Below are positions 51,202 to 59,100 of a DNA stretch of 64,000 nt, piece after piece. Location of the stretch: the NCBI RefSeq assembly GCF_011759375.1, contig NZ_JAARML010000001.1, positions 744,001 to 808,000 on the forward strand. Direction: 5' to 3'. This DNA comes from Paraflavitalea devenefica. Its GTDB lineage: Bacteria; Bacteroidota; Bacteroidia; Chitinophagales; Chitinophagaceae. Made by a program: the position numbers and the translations under genes. Under the pieces are notes generated by a model. The model worked only from the letters and a program-made list of their open reading frames with translations, made no database searches and was not told where the DNA came from. Position 1 is the first letter of the stretch. The number at the start of each line of letters is the position of its first letter.

Positions 51202-52038
51202 ATGCCCCCATTAAAAGACATTGCCACGCAGATTAGACGCGATATTGTTCGTATGGTACATGGCGCTGCCAGCGGTCACCCAGGCGGTTCCCTCGGATGC
51301 ACAGATTACTTTACAGCCCTTTTCTTTAAAGTAATGCAGCACAACCCGCAATTCAATATGAACGCCACCAATGAGGATGTTTTCGTATTATCCAATGGTC
51401 ATATTTCCCCGGTATACTATTCCACATTGGCCCGTTCCGGCTATTTTGATATTAAAGAATTATCTACTTTCCGCAAACTGAACTCCAGGTTACAGGGCCA
51501 CCCTGCTACCCATGAGCACCTGCCCGGTATACGCATTGCCAGCGGTTCCCTCGGTCAGGGTATGAGTGTAGCTATTGGCGCTGCCCTTACCAAAAAGCTG
51601 AATGGTGAAAAGAATGTTGTGTATTCTTTACACGGAGATGGTGAACTGGATGAAGGCCAGAACTGGGAAGCCATCATGTTTGCCGCCCACCATAAGGTAG
51701 ATAACCTCATCTCTACTGTTGACTGGAATGGCCAGCAAATTGACGGACCTACTAAAAAAGTAATGAACCTGCTTGACCTAGGCGCCAAGTTCGACGCTTT
51801 TGGCTGGGAAGTGATCAGGTTGGAAACAGGGAATGACGTAGAGGCAGTAGTAGCTGCCCTGGAAAAAGCCAAAACCTTTATTGGCAAAGGCAAGCCCATC
51901 GTTATCCTTATGACCACAGCCATGGGCAGTGGCGTTGACTTCATGCAGGGCTCCCATGAATGGCATGGCATCGCCCCCAATGATGAGCAATTGCAAAAGG
52001 CGTTGGCCCAATTGCCCGAAACATTGGGCGATTATTAG
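51202..52038 (+). CDS. Transketolase, N-terminal (ThDP-binding) subunit
   Basis: The 278-aa product matches the N-terminal third of transketolase: HGAASGHPGGSLGCTDYFTA, GSLGQGMSVAIGAALTKK and the ThDP motif HGDGELDEGQNWEAI. It lacks the pyrimidine and C-terminal domains, which in split transketolases are on a second subunit, usually encoded just downstream. Here a terminator and a gene on the other strand follow, so the partner must be elsewhere. The enzyme moves two-carbon units in the pentose phosphate pathway. Confidence 0.93.
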   Translation: MPPLKDIATQIRRDIVRMVHGAASGHPGGSLGCTDYFTALFFKVMQHNPQFNMNATNEDVFVLSNGHISPVYYSTLARSGYFDIKELSTFRKLNSRLQGHPATHEHLPGIRIASGSLGQGMSVAIGAALTKKLNGEKNVVYSLHGDGELDEGQNWEAIMFAAHHKVDNLISTVDWNGQQIDGPTKKVMNLLDLGAKFDAFGWEVIRLETGNDVEAVVAALEKAKTFIGKGKPIVILMTTAMGSGVDFMQGSHEWHGIAPNDEQLQKALAQLPETLGDY

Positions 52039-52064
52039 TAAGGACTTCTTAATTACTGTAAATA

Positions 52065-52110
52065 AAAAATCCGGCATGCGCATCAGACTTCGCATTCCGG
52101 ATTTTCTTTT
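52065..52110 (+). terminator. Terminator of the transketolase gene
   Basis: AAAATCCGG and CCGGATTTT with inner ATGCG / CGCAT form a long stem (one mismatch pair), then CTTTT. Confidence 0.8.
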
Positions 52111-52171
52111 ATAAACCCTCGTAGTTTTAAGCTCGTTGCCTTTATGCCTTGCTGCCTCGTTGCCTTTCCTC

Positions 52172-53398
52172 CTAACTCTTCAACTCTATCGGCTGCAGTG
52201 CTGCCTTGCGTGAAGGGAACCAGGAAGCGATCAATGCTACCAGCGATACAGTAGCAACGACCAACAGGAAATCGCCCGCCACCAGTTTTACAGGATAATA
52301 ATCAATGAGGAAAGTGCCGCCTTCGAGGGAGATCAGGTGAAACTGTACCTGCGCCCAGCAAAAGAGCACGGCCAGTACAATACCAGTGATAGCGCCAATG
52401 CCTGCCAGCAGCAATCCTTCACTCAGAAATATCTTTTGTATCAGCCGGTTGTTGGCGCCCATGGCTTTCAACACCTGTATATCTTTTTGCTTTTCCAGTA
52501 CCAGCATTGTCAATCCACCGATCATGGTAAAAGCAGAGACAATGAGCATTAAGGTAAGAATAGCATAGATGGCCCATTTCTCCAGCGTCATCACGCCGTA
52601 CAGGCTCTTGTTTTGTTCATAGCGTGTTTCTACCACATAGTTGCCGCCAAAGAGCTGCCGCAGGTTCTTTACTACAGCGTCTCCCTTCCTTTCATCGGTA
52701 AGGGCAATCTCAAGGTGGCTGTACTCATTTTCCTTCAACCCCATCATCCGCCGCATGAAATCAATATTCGTAATGGCATACTTATTATCAATATCGGCCT
52801 GTATCAGGAAAGTGCCGCCGGTAGTAACATTGTCGGCAGCTACCGACTGGTACAGGTCGGTCACATTAACTGATGCACCCCCTTTGAATACATAAGCTAC
52901 CAGCGGGAACATATTCTTGTCCGATTCCAGGTCCAGCGCTCCTTCCACTCCATTGCCCAATACAATAACAGGCCTGTCGGCTGTGCCGGTAGCATACTGG
53001 CCACGAACAATGTTCTGTGCAACGCCAGTAACCTTTGTATAATTTTCATCTACGCCTTTCAGTTCAACCGGCACCTGGATATCTCCATTCAGCAAAAGGG
53101 TTTTCTCTTCTATGATGCGCGTATAATGCACCACATCTTTCACCGCGCTCAACTGCTTCAGTTGTTCCGGTGATACCAGGATCGTTTTATTACCTGCTTT
53201 AGGGGAGATGAGTACATGGGGATAGAAAGAAGAATATAGGGACTTCACCAGCCCTTCAAACCCATTGAACACACTGAGCACTACAATAAAGGCAAAGGTG
53301 ATACACATAATGGCCACCATACTGATCCATGCAATGACATTGATGGCATTGGTCGACTTCTTTGCTTTAAAATAGCGCCAGGCGAAAAGGAAATTCAT
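52172..53398 (-). CDS. FtsX-type ABC permease (LolC/LolE-like)
   Basis: The 408-aa product has an N-terminal membrane helix (about 20-45, INVIAWISMVAIMCITFAFI), a periplasmic MacB-like domain (about 50-265) and three C-terminal helices (about 275-400, LTLMLIVSAFTMIGGLTMLV). The opening NFLFAWRYFKAKKSTNAINV is typical of lipoprotein-release permeases. Its ATPase partner (LolD-like) is not in the window. It is 115 bases downstream of rbfA on the same strand. Confidence 0.9.
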   Translation of the reverse strand: MNFLFAWRYFKAKKSTNAINVIAWISMVAIMCITFAFIVVLSVFNGFEGLVKSLYSSFYPHVLISPKAGNKTILVSPEQLKQLSAVKDVVHYTRIIEEKTLLLNGDIQVPVELKGVDENYTKVTGVAQNIVRGQYATGTADRPVIVLGNGVEGALDLESDKNMFPLVAYVFKGGASVNVTDLYQSVAADNVTTGGTFLIQADIDNKYAITNIDFMRRMMGLKENEYSHLEIALTDERKGDAVVKNLRQLFGGNYVVETRYEQNKSLYGVMTLEKWAIYAILTLMLIVSAFTMIGGLTMLVLEKQKDIQVLKAMGANNRLIQKIFLSEGLLLAGIGAITGIVLAVLFCWAQVQFHLISLEGGTFLIDYYPVKLVAGDFLLVVATVSLVALIASWFPSRKAALQPIELKS

Positions 53399-53405
53399 TA
53401 AAACT

Positions 53406-53440
53406 GTTTTGAGTTTCGGGTTTGTAGTTTCGGGTTGCTA
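53406..53440 (+). repeat. Heptamer array, five units (GTTTCGG type)
   Basis: Units read GTTTTGA, GTTTCGG, GTTTGTA, GTTTCGG and GTTGCTA, starting seven bases before the permease start codon. Confidence 0.75.
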
Positions 53441-53513
53441 CCGCACTTTCCTGTCCCTGCACTGGCGCAAGCATGCAGCGCTGACAAGTGTGGGGCGTGC
53501 TTGTGCCTACTCA

Positions 53514-53891
53514 CTACTCTTCACTTCCCTCTTCCTTCTTATCGTCATTGATCTTCTTAAACAGGTTTTCCATCTTAAACACATGGTCCAGCGTATCGTC
53601 CAGGTAAAACCTCAGTTCGGGCATGCGGCGAAGTTGTTTGGCCACCCGGGCGGTGAGCTCCTTTTTGATCTCCCAGGCTCTTTCCTCAATCTTCTTCAGC
53701 GTAGCCTGCGGGTCGCCAGTCTGGAACAGGCTCAGGTAAATGCGGGCTTCCAGCAGGTCGGGCGTTACTTTTACCGTAACGATAGACACCATGCCACCAT
53801 TGATCATCGTGAGCCCCAGGCGCTGGAAAATGGCATTGAGCTCTTCATTCAACAGGCCGGCTATTTGTTTTTGTCGCTTCCCTTCTTGCAT
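53514..53891 (-). CDS. rbfA: 30S ribosome-binding factor A
   Basis: RbfA helps mature the 16S rRNA 5' end and supports cold growth. The 125-aa product has the KH-type core: KQIAGLLNEELNAIFQRLGL, ARIYLSLFQTGDPQATLKKI and LRRMPELRFYLDDTLDHVFK. The C-terminal tail is acidic and lysine-rich. Confidence 0.95.
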   Translation of the reverse strand: MQEGKRQKQIAGLLNEELNAIFQRLGLTMINGGMVSIVTVKVTPDLLEARIYLSLFQTGDPQATLKKIEERAWEIKKELTARVAKQLRRMPELRFYLDDTLDHVFKMENLFKKINDDKKEEGSEE

Positions 53892-54031
53892 ATCCTTAAC
53901 GATTTTATCGTGGTAAAATTAGTTACTTTGCGCTGTTTATGGCCATTCCTGGCGCAGATTAGCACAACAAACAGCGTATTTAACTGTAAAAGGACAGGCA
54001 AGGACCCTATTATTGAACTATTTTAACATTC

Positions 54032-55846
54032 ATGAAGCGATTTTCAACGATTCTCTTTTACCTCCGTGACCAGAAAGGGAAAATGGGCTTATACTTACTG
54101 TTCAACTTATTATCCGTTTTGTTCTCACTCGTGTCATTGGGTATGCTGGCCCCTTTCCTGCAATTGTTGTTTGGCATAGAGCAGACCATCGTGAAAGAGC
54201 CGGTATTTGAATTCAACTCCACGGGTATCATGGACTACCTCAAATACCAACTGGGACAATTGATCGTCATCCACGGACGTGAGCGGGCACTGGCAATCAT
54301 TTGTACGGTATTGATCATATCCATTCTTTTCAAAAACCTGTTCTATTACTTTTCTCTCCGGGTAATGGTACCGCTCCGGAACCGGGTAATGACCAAGTTC
54401 AGGCGCGATATGTATGGGAAGATCCTCATCCTGCCCATCGGTTTTTTTACCGAACAACGCAAAGGCGATATCATGTCCCGCATGAGTAACGACATGAACG
54501 AAATTGAATGGAGCGTTGTGGGCACCCTTGAAGGACTTATCCGGGAACCGCTGACCATATTAATCATTCTATTTTGGCTGGTCTTCTTAAGCCCCACGCT
54601 CTCTTTATTCCTGGTAGTATTACTACCCCTGATGGGCTTTATCATTGGCCGGATAAGCCGTAGCCTGAGAAAACAATCCACTATGGCCCAGGAACAACAG
54701 GGATTGCTATTGTCTGTCCTCGATGAAACACTCACCGGCCTGCGGGTGATCAAAGCCTTCAATGCTGAAAAACTGCTGGGCAACCGCTTTTTTACTACCA
54801 ACAATCTCCTGCACAACCTCCGGGTGAAAATGTCATTCCGCCGTGACCTGGCCTCTCCCATATCTGAATTCCTGGGCGTACTCACCCTAAGCTGCATCCT
54901 GTGGTTTGGCGGCAAGCTGGTATTTGACAATTACATAGAACCTGCGGCCTTCATCACCTATGTGGTATTCTTCACCCAGATCATCAACCCTGCCAAAGCC
55001 TTGTCAACCGCCTTCTACAATGCACAACGTGGTGCGGCTGCCATTCAAAGAATAGAAGAAATACTCAAAGCGCCGCTGGCCGTGGAAGAAGCCGCCAATC
55101 CCAAACAACTCGCTACCTTCCAAAAATCTATTGAGTTCCGCAATGTGACCTTCAAATATGAAGACATCACCATCCTCGATAATATCAACCTCACCATTGA
55201 AAAAGGAAAGACCATTGCCCTGGTAGGTTCCAGCGGCGCCGGTAAATCGACCCTGGCCGACCTGGTGCCCCGCTTTCACGATGTAACCAGTGGTGAGTTG
55301 CTCATTGACGGGGTTAACATTAAAGATTATTCTTTACTATCCCTCCGTGATCAGATGGGGATTGTAACGCAGGAACCCATCCTGTTCAATGATACCATTG
55401 CCAGCAATATTGCACTGGGCAACCCCGTAGCCACCATTGATGAAATTGAAGAAGCAGCCCGCATTGCCAATGCCCATGATTTCATCATGCACAAGGAAGA
55501 CAATTACCAAACGAATATCGGCGACCGCGGCAACAAACTGAGTGGTGGTGAACGTCAACGGGTAACTATTGCCCGGGCGGTACTCAAGAACCCGCCCATC
55601 TTAATACTCGACGAAGCCACTTCTTCGCTCGATACAGAAAGTGAGCGACTGGTACAGGATGCCATTAACAAAATGATGGCCAACCGCACCAGCATTGTCA
55701 TTGCCCACCGCCTCAGCACCATCCGTCACGCCGATGAGATCATCGTACTGCAAAAAGGAAAGATCGTTGAACGGGGTACTCACGATCAATTACTTGGCCA
55801 GGACGGCTTCTATAAAAGACTGGTAGAAATGCAGGAAGTAAAATAG
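54032..55846 (+). CDS. MsbA-like ABC exporter (permease plus ATPase)
   Basis: The 604-aa half-transporter has six membrane helices in about 1-340 and an ATPase domain at about 365-604 with Walker A GSSGAGKST, signature KLSGGERQRVTIARAVLKNP, Walker B ILILDEATSSLD and the switch His in IAHRLSTIRHADE. It works as a homodimer and probably exports a lipid or lipid-linked molecule such as lipid A; MsbA identity is inference. Confidence 0.93.
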   Translation: MKRFSTILFYLRDQKGKMGLYLLFNLLSVLFSLVSLGMLAPFLQLLFGIEQTIVKEPVFEFNSTGIMDYLKYQLGQLIVIHGRERALAIICTVLIISILFKNLFYYFSLRVMVPLRNRVMTKFRRDMYGKILILPIGFFTEQRKGDIMSRMSNDMNEIEWSVVGTLEGLIREPLTILIILFWLVFLSPTLSLFLVVLLPLMGFIIGRISRSLRKQSTMAQEQQGLLLSVLDETLTGLRVIKAFNAEKLLGNRFFTTNNLLHNLRVKMSFRRDLASPISEFLGVLTLSCILWFGGKLVFDNYIEPAAFITYVVFFTQIINPAKALSTAFYNAQRGAAAIQRIEEILKAPLAVEEAANPKQLATFQKSIEFRNVTFKYEDITILDNINLTIEKGKTIALVGSSGAGKSTLADLVPRFHDVTSGELLIDGVNIKDYSLLSLRDQMGIVTQEPILFNDTIASNIALGNPVATIDEIEEAARIANAHDFIMHKEDNYQTNIGDRGNKLSGGERQRVTIARAVLKNPPILILDEATSSLDTESERLVQDAINKMMANRTSIVIAHRLSTIRHADEIIVLQKGKIVERGTHDQLLGQDGFYKRLVEMQEVK

Positions 55847-55936
55847 AACCTCTTTTAACCACTTATCACAAACCAATCCCTTCTCCGCCCCCAATTCACT
55901 CATTTTCGTACATTCACCCCTGCAATATTTCATTAC

Positions 55937-58075
55937 ATGAGAAAGCTAATTCTATCCGGCACAGCCTGCCTGCTGTTACTGGCTGTTGCCTTATCGTCAA
56001 CGGCACAAAAGAATTTCACGTACGATCAGCTATTTAAAAATGCTGCGTCCAATACCACCAAACCGCTCCCCGTTATCCGCGGATGGGTGGATGATGAACA
56101 CTATATCGAATTACAAAAAGATACAGCCGGTAAAACCGTCTTCCTTTCCGTAGATGTTAAAACGGGTAAGTCGCAACCCTACACCGGTCCCGTTCCTGCC
56201 GAACCACGGCAGCAAACGGTACCCTCCATTGGTGTGTCGGATGCCCGCAACATCACCACCTCCCCCGACGGGAAATGGGTGGCCTATACCCGGAAAGACA
56301 ATAACCTCTACGCCATGGACCTGGCGTCCAAAGAGGTTGTACAAATCACCCAAGATGGCTCGGAAACCATCCTTAACGGTTATGCCTCCTGGGTATACTA
56401 TGAAGAAATACTCGGGCGCGGCAGCCGCTATAAAGCATTCTGGTGGAGTCCCGACAGCAAACGCATTTGCTACATGCGCTTTGATGATGCGCAGGTGCCT
56501 GTATTTCCCATCTACGTATTGGATGGCCAGGATGGCTATCTCGAAAACGAACGTTATCCCAAAGCCGGTGAAAAGAACCCCGAAGTAAGAGTGGGCATTG
56601 CTACCGTAACCACCGGTGCTACTGTATGGGCCGACTTCAACCCGAAAGATGATCAATATTTCGGCACTCCCTTCTGGACACCGGAAGGTCAGCTATGGGT
56701 GCAATGGATGAACCGCGGGCAGGATAACCTGAAGATCTATACTATAGATTTTACCAAAGGGGCCAAAAAAGAAGTATATGATGAAAAGCAAAAAACATGG
56801 ATCGACCTTGACGAAGCTGCCCGCATAGAATTCCTGGCTGCCGGCAAAGGCTTTATCCTCAAGAGTGATAAAGATGACTGGGAAAACCTGTATTACCATG
56901 ATGCTACCGGTAAGCTCATCAACCAGGTTACTACCGGTAACTTCTGGGGTACTTCCATTACCAAAGTAGATGAGAAGGCAAAGCTCATTTACTTCCGTGC
57001 ACGCAAAGAAAACTCTGCCCGCTTTGATTTCTATAAAGTAGGGCTCGATGGTAAGGGACTCACCCGCCTGAGCTTTGGTGAATACTCCCATGACCAGGTC
57101 AACCTTTCACCCAACGGTAAATATTTCATCACCACCTATTCCAATCTCACCACGCCTACCACCATGGCCCTGGCCGATGCCAAAGGCAAGGTGATCCGTA
57201 CACTGGGCGATAGCAAGGGAAGCGATTTTGACACTTATGCCTTACCCAAATCGGAACTGGTGCGCGTAAAATCAGGAGATGATGTGTTTGATCTGCCCAT
57301 GATCATTACTTACCCGGTGAACTTCGATCCCAATAAAAAATACCCGGTACTCATCAGCATCTATGGCGGGCCCAATTCCGGTACGGTATATGACCGCTGG
57401 CGTGGTTCCGGCATTTCCCAATGGTGGGCGCAGGAAGGTATTATACAGGTGGCTTTCGACAACCGCAGCAGCGGCCACTTTGGTAAAGCGGGACTGAACT
57501 ATATCCACCGCCAGCTCGGCAAATGGGAAATAGAAGACTACATGACCTGTGGCAAATGGCTGCGCAAACAAGCCTGGGTAGACACTACGAAGGTAGCTAT
57601 GACCGGCGGCAGCTTCGGCGGTTATATGACCTGTATGGCGCTCACGTATGGCGCCGATGTATTTACACACGGTGTAGCCAATGCGTCTGTTACCGACTGG
57701 CACTTCTATGATACGCACTATACAGAACGCTTCATGGATACCCCGCAGGAAAATCCGGAGGGTTATAAAAATACAGCTCCGATGGCCTATGCTGAAAAGT
57801 ACAAGGGCCTGCTGCGTATCGTGCATGGTACCTCTGACGATAACGTACACATGCAAAACAGTCTTACCCTCATAGACAAAATGCAGAACCTGGGTAAGCA
57901 TTTTGAGTTCATGGTGTACCCGGGTGAAAGACATGGCATCGGCGCCAATAACATGAAGAAGGGGCAGCATAACCGCAATGAGGCTTATGCTTTCTGGTAC
58001 CAGAACCTGCTGGGCAAACCGCTGCCAGCCGTATTCACCGGTACTACCACTACTCCGGCACCAAGAGGATTCTGA
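55937..58075 (+). CDS. DPP-IV-like S9 family serine peptidase
   Basis: The 712-aa product has a signal peptide (ending LSSTAQ), an N-terminal eight-blade propeller (about 50-450, GYASWVYYEEILGRGSRYKA with the double-Glu region) and an alpha/beta-hydrolase domain with nucleophile Ser in GGSFGGYMTC (about 559), Asp in GTSDDNVH (about 634) and His in ERHGIG (about 665). It cleaves X-Pro dipeptides from peptide N-termini in the periplasm. Confidence 0.95.
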   Translation: MRKLILSGTACLLLLAVALSSTAQKNFTYDQLFKNAASNTTKPLPVIRGWVDDEHYIELQKDTAGKTVFLSVDVKTGKSQPYTGPVPAEPRQQTVPSIGVSDARNITTSPDGKWVAYTRKDNNLYAMDLASKEVVQITQDGSETILNGYASWVYYEEILGRGSRYKAFWWSPDSKRICYMRFDDAQVPVFPIYVLDGQDGYLENERYPKAGEKNPEVRVGIATVTTGATVWADFNPKDDQYFGTPFWTPEGQLWVQWMNRGQDNLKIYTIDFTKGAKKEVYDEKQKTWIDLDEAARIEFLAAGKGFILKSDKDDWENLYYHDATGKLINQVTTGNFWGTSITKVDEKAKLIYFRARKENSARFDFYKVGLDGKGLTRLSFGEYSHDQVNLSPNGKYFITTYSNLTTPTTMALADAKGKVIRTLGDSKGSDFDTYALPKSELVRVKSGDDVFDLPMIITYPVNFDPNKKYPVLISIYGGPNSGTVYDRWRGSGISQWWAQEGIIQVAFDNRSSGHFGKAGLNYIHRQLGKWEIEDYMTCGKWLRKQAWVDTTKVAMTGGSFGGYMTCMALTYGADVFTHGVANASVTDWHFYDTHYTERFMDTPQENPEGYKNTAPMAYAEKYKGLLRIVHGTSDDNVHMQNSLTLIDKMQNLGKHFEFMVYPGERHGIGANNMKKGQHNRNEAYAFWYQNLLGKPLPAVFTGTTTTPAPRGF

Positions 58076-58107
58076 TATTCCAACAACATATCTTGCTCTG
58101 TCTGAAA

Positions 58108-58135
58108 GAGACCGTCGCATGACGGTCTTTTTTTA
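58108..58135 (+). terminator. Terminator of the DPP-IV gene
   Basis: GACCGTC-GCAT-GACGGTC followed by seven Ts. Confidence 0.9.
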
Positions 58136-58232
58136 TACTACTCACCTTTTCCCATCATGCTCTGCCTCTTATAAACGAAAAAAGGTCGCTTTGCAGCAAC
58201 CTGTTTTATAGGCTAATAATGTTAAGAAACAA

Positions 58233-59096
58233 TTATTTATTCATCATCTGTTTCGCCTCGATGCTCAAGGTAGCATGTGGCACTGCTTTTAACCGGGCTT
58301 TGTCAATCAGCTTTCCGGTAACACGGCAAATACCATATGTTTTATTCTCGATGCGCATCATGGCTTTCTCCAGGTGATCAATATAATTGATCTGGCGACT
58401 GGCCATTTGGGCCAACTGCTCCCGTTCCATGCTCATGCTACCATCTTCCATGGTCATGTAACGGTTTTCGGTTTCATCTCCACCCATTTCATCCTTGCGG
58501 GTGATCAAACCTTGCAGATAAGAAAGTTCTTTCTTAGCCTGTTCCAGTTTTTTTAAGATCAGTTCTTTGAACTCTGCTAATTCGGCATCGCTGTAACGCA
58601 TGGTCGGTCCTGTTTGAGTGTTTTCTGGTTGATCCAATACGGATTTCGTAAACTCCGGTTCATACTTTCGAACCGTTTTCGTTTTAATTTCAGGAATTAC
58701 CACCTTCACTGGTTTGGCGGGTGCTACCGGCTTTTTGGGCGGCGGCGGGGGCGGGACCGGGTCAGGTTTCCTTACTTCCTCTTTCGGTACTTCGGGTTTC
58801 TTTTCCACTTTCACGGGTTCAGGAACAGTTTTTTTCACCAATGGTTTTGGTTCGGGTTTTACAACTTTAGCGGCAGGTTTAACAACCACAGCATGTTTAT
58901 TAGCAGCCGGCTTCTTGTCCGGAACAGCTTTACTGCCATTGGGTTTGGCCGTCGGCTTCGCAGCTTTGACTACGGGCTTGGGAGCAGGCTTACTAACTTT
59001 ACCAGCAGGTTTGGCAGCAGGCTTTTTAGCCGGCGCTGCCTTCTTAGGTGCAATCGTTTTTTTAGCTGGCTTAGCTGCTTTCTTCTTGGTTGCCAT
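58233..59096 (-). CDS. DksA/TraR-like protein with an H1-like N-terminal tail
   Basis: The 287-aa product has two parts. Residues about 1-140 are a Lys/Ala/Pro-rich low-complexity tail (start MATKKKAAKPAKKTIAPKK, and a run of six prolines), like histone H1 or Bacteroidota DNA-binding tails. Residues about 170-287 form a DksA coiled coil (AELAEFKELILKKLEQAKKE) and globular end (YGICRVTGKLIDKARLKA). Of the four zinc cysteines only the first remains; the others are Thr, Ser and Ala. DksA-like proteins enter the RNA polymerase secondary channel and change transcription with ppGpp. The gene is just downstream of ileS, five bases after its stop. Confidence 0.88.
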   Translation of the reverse strand: MATKKKAAKPAKKTIAPKKAAPAKKPAAKPAGKVSKPAPKPVVKAAKPTAKPNGSKAVPDKKPAANKHAVVVKPAAKVVKPEPKPLVKKTVPEPVKVEKKPEVPKEEVRKPDPVPPPPPPKKPVAPAKPVKVVIPEIKTKTVRKYEPEFTKSVLDQPENTQTGPTMRYSDAELAEFKELILKKLEQAKKELSYLQGLITRKDEMGGDETENRYMTMEDGSMSMEREQLAQMASRQINYIDHLEKAMMRIENKTYGICRVTGKLIDKARLKAVPHATLSIEAKQMMNK

Positions 59097-59100
59097 ACTG

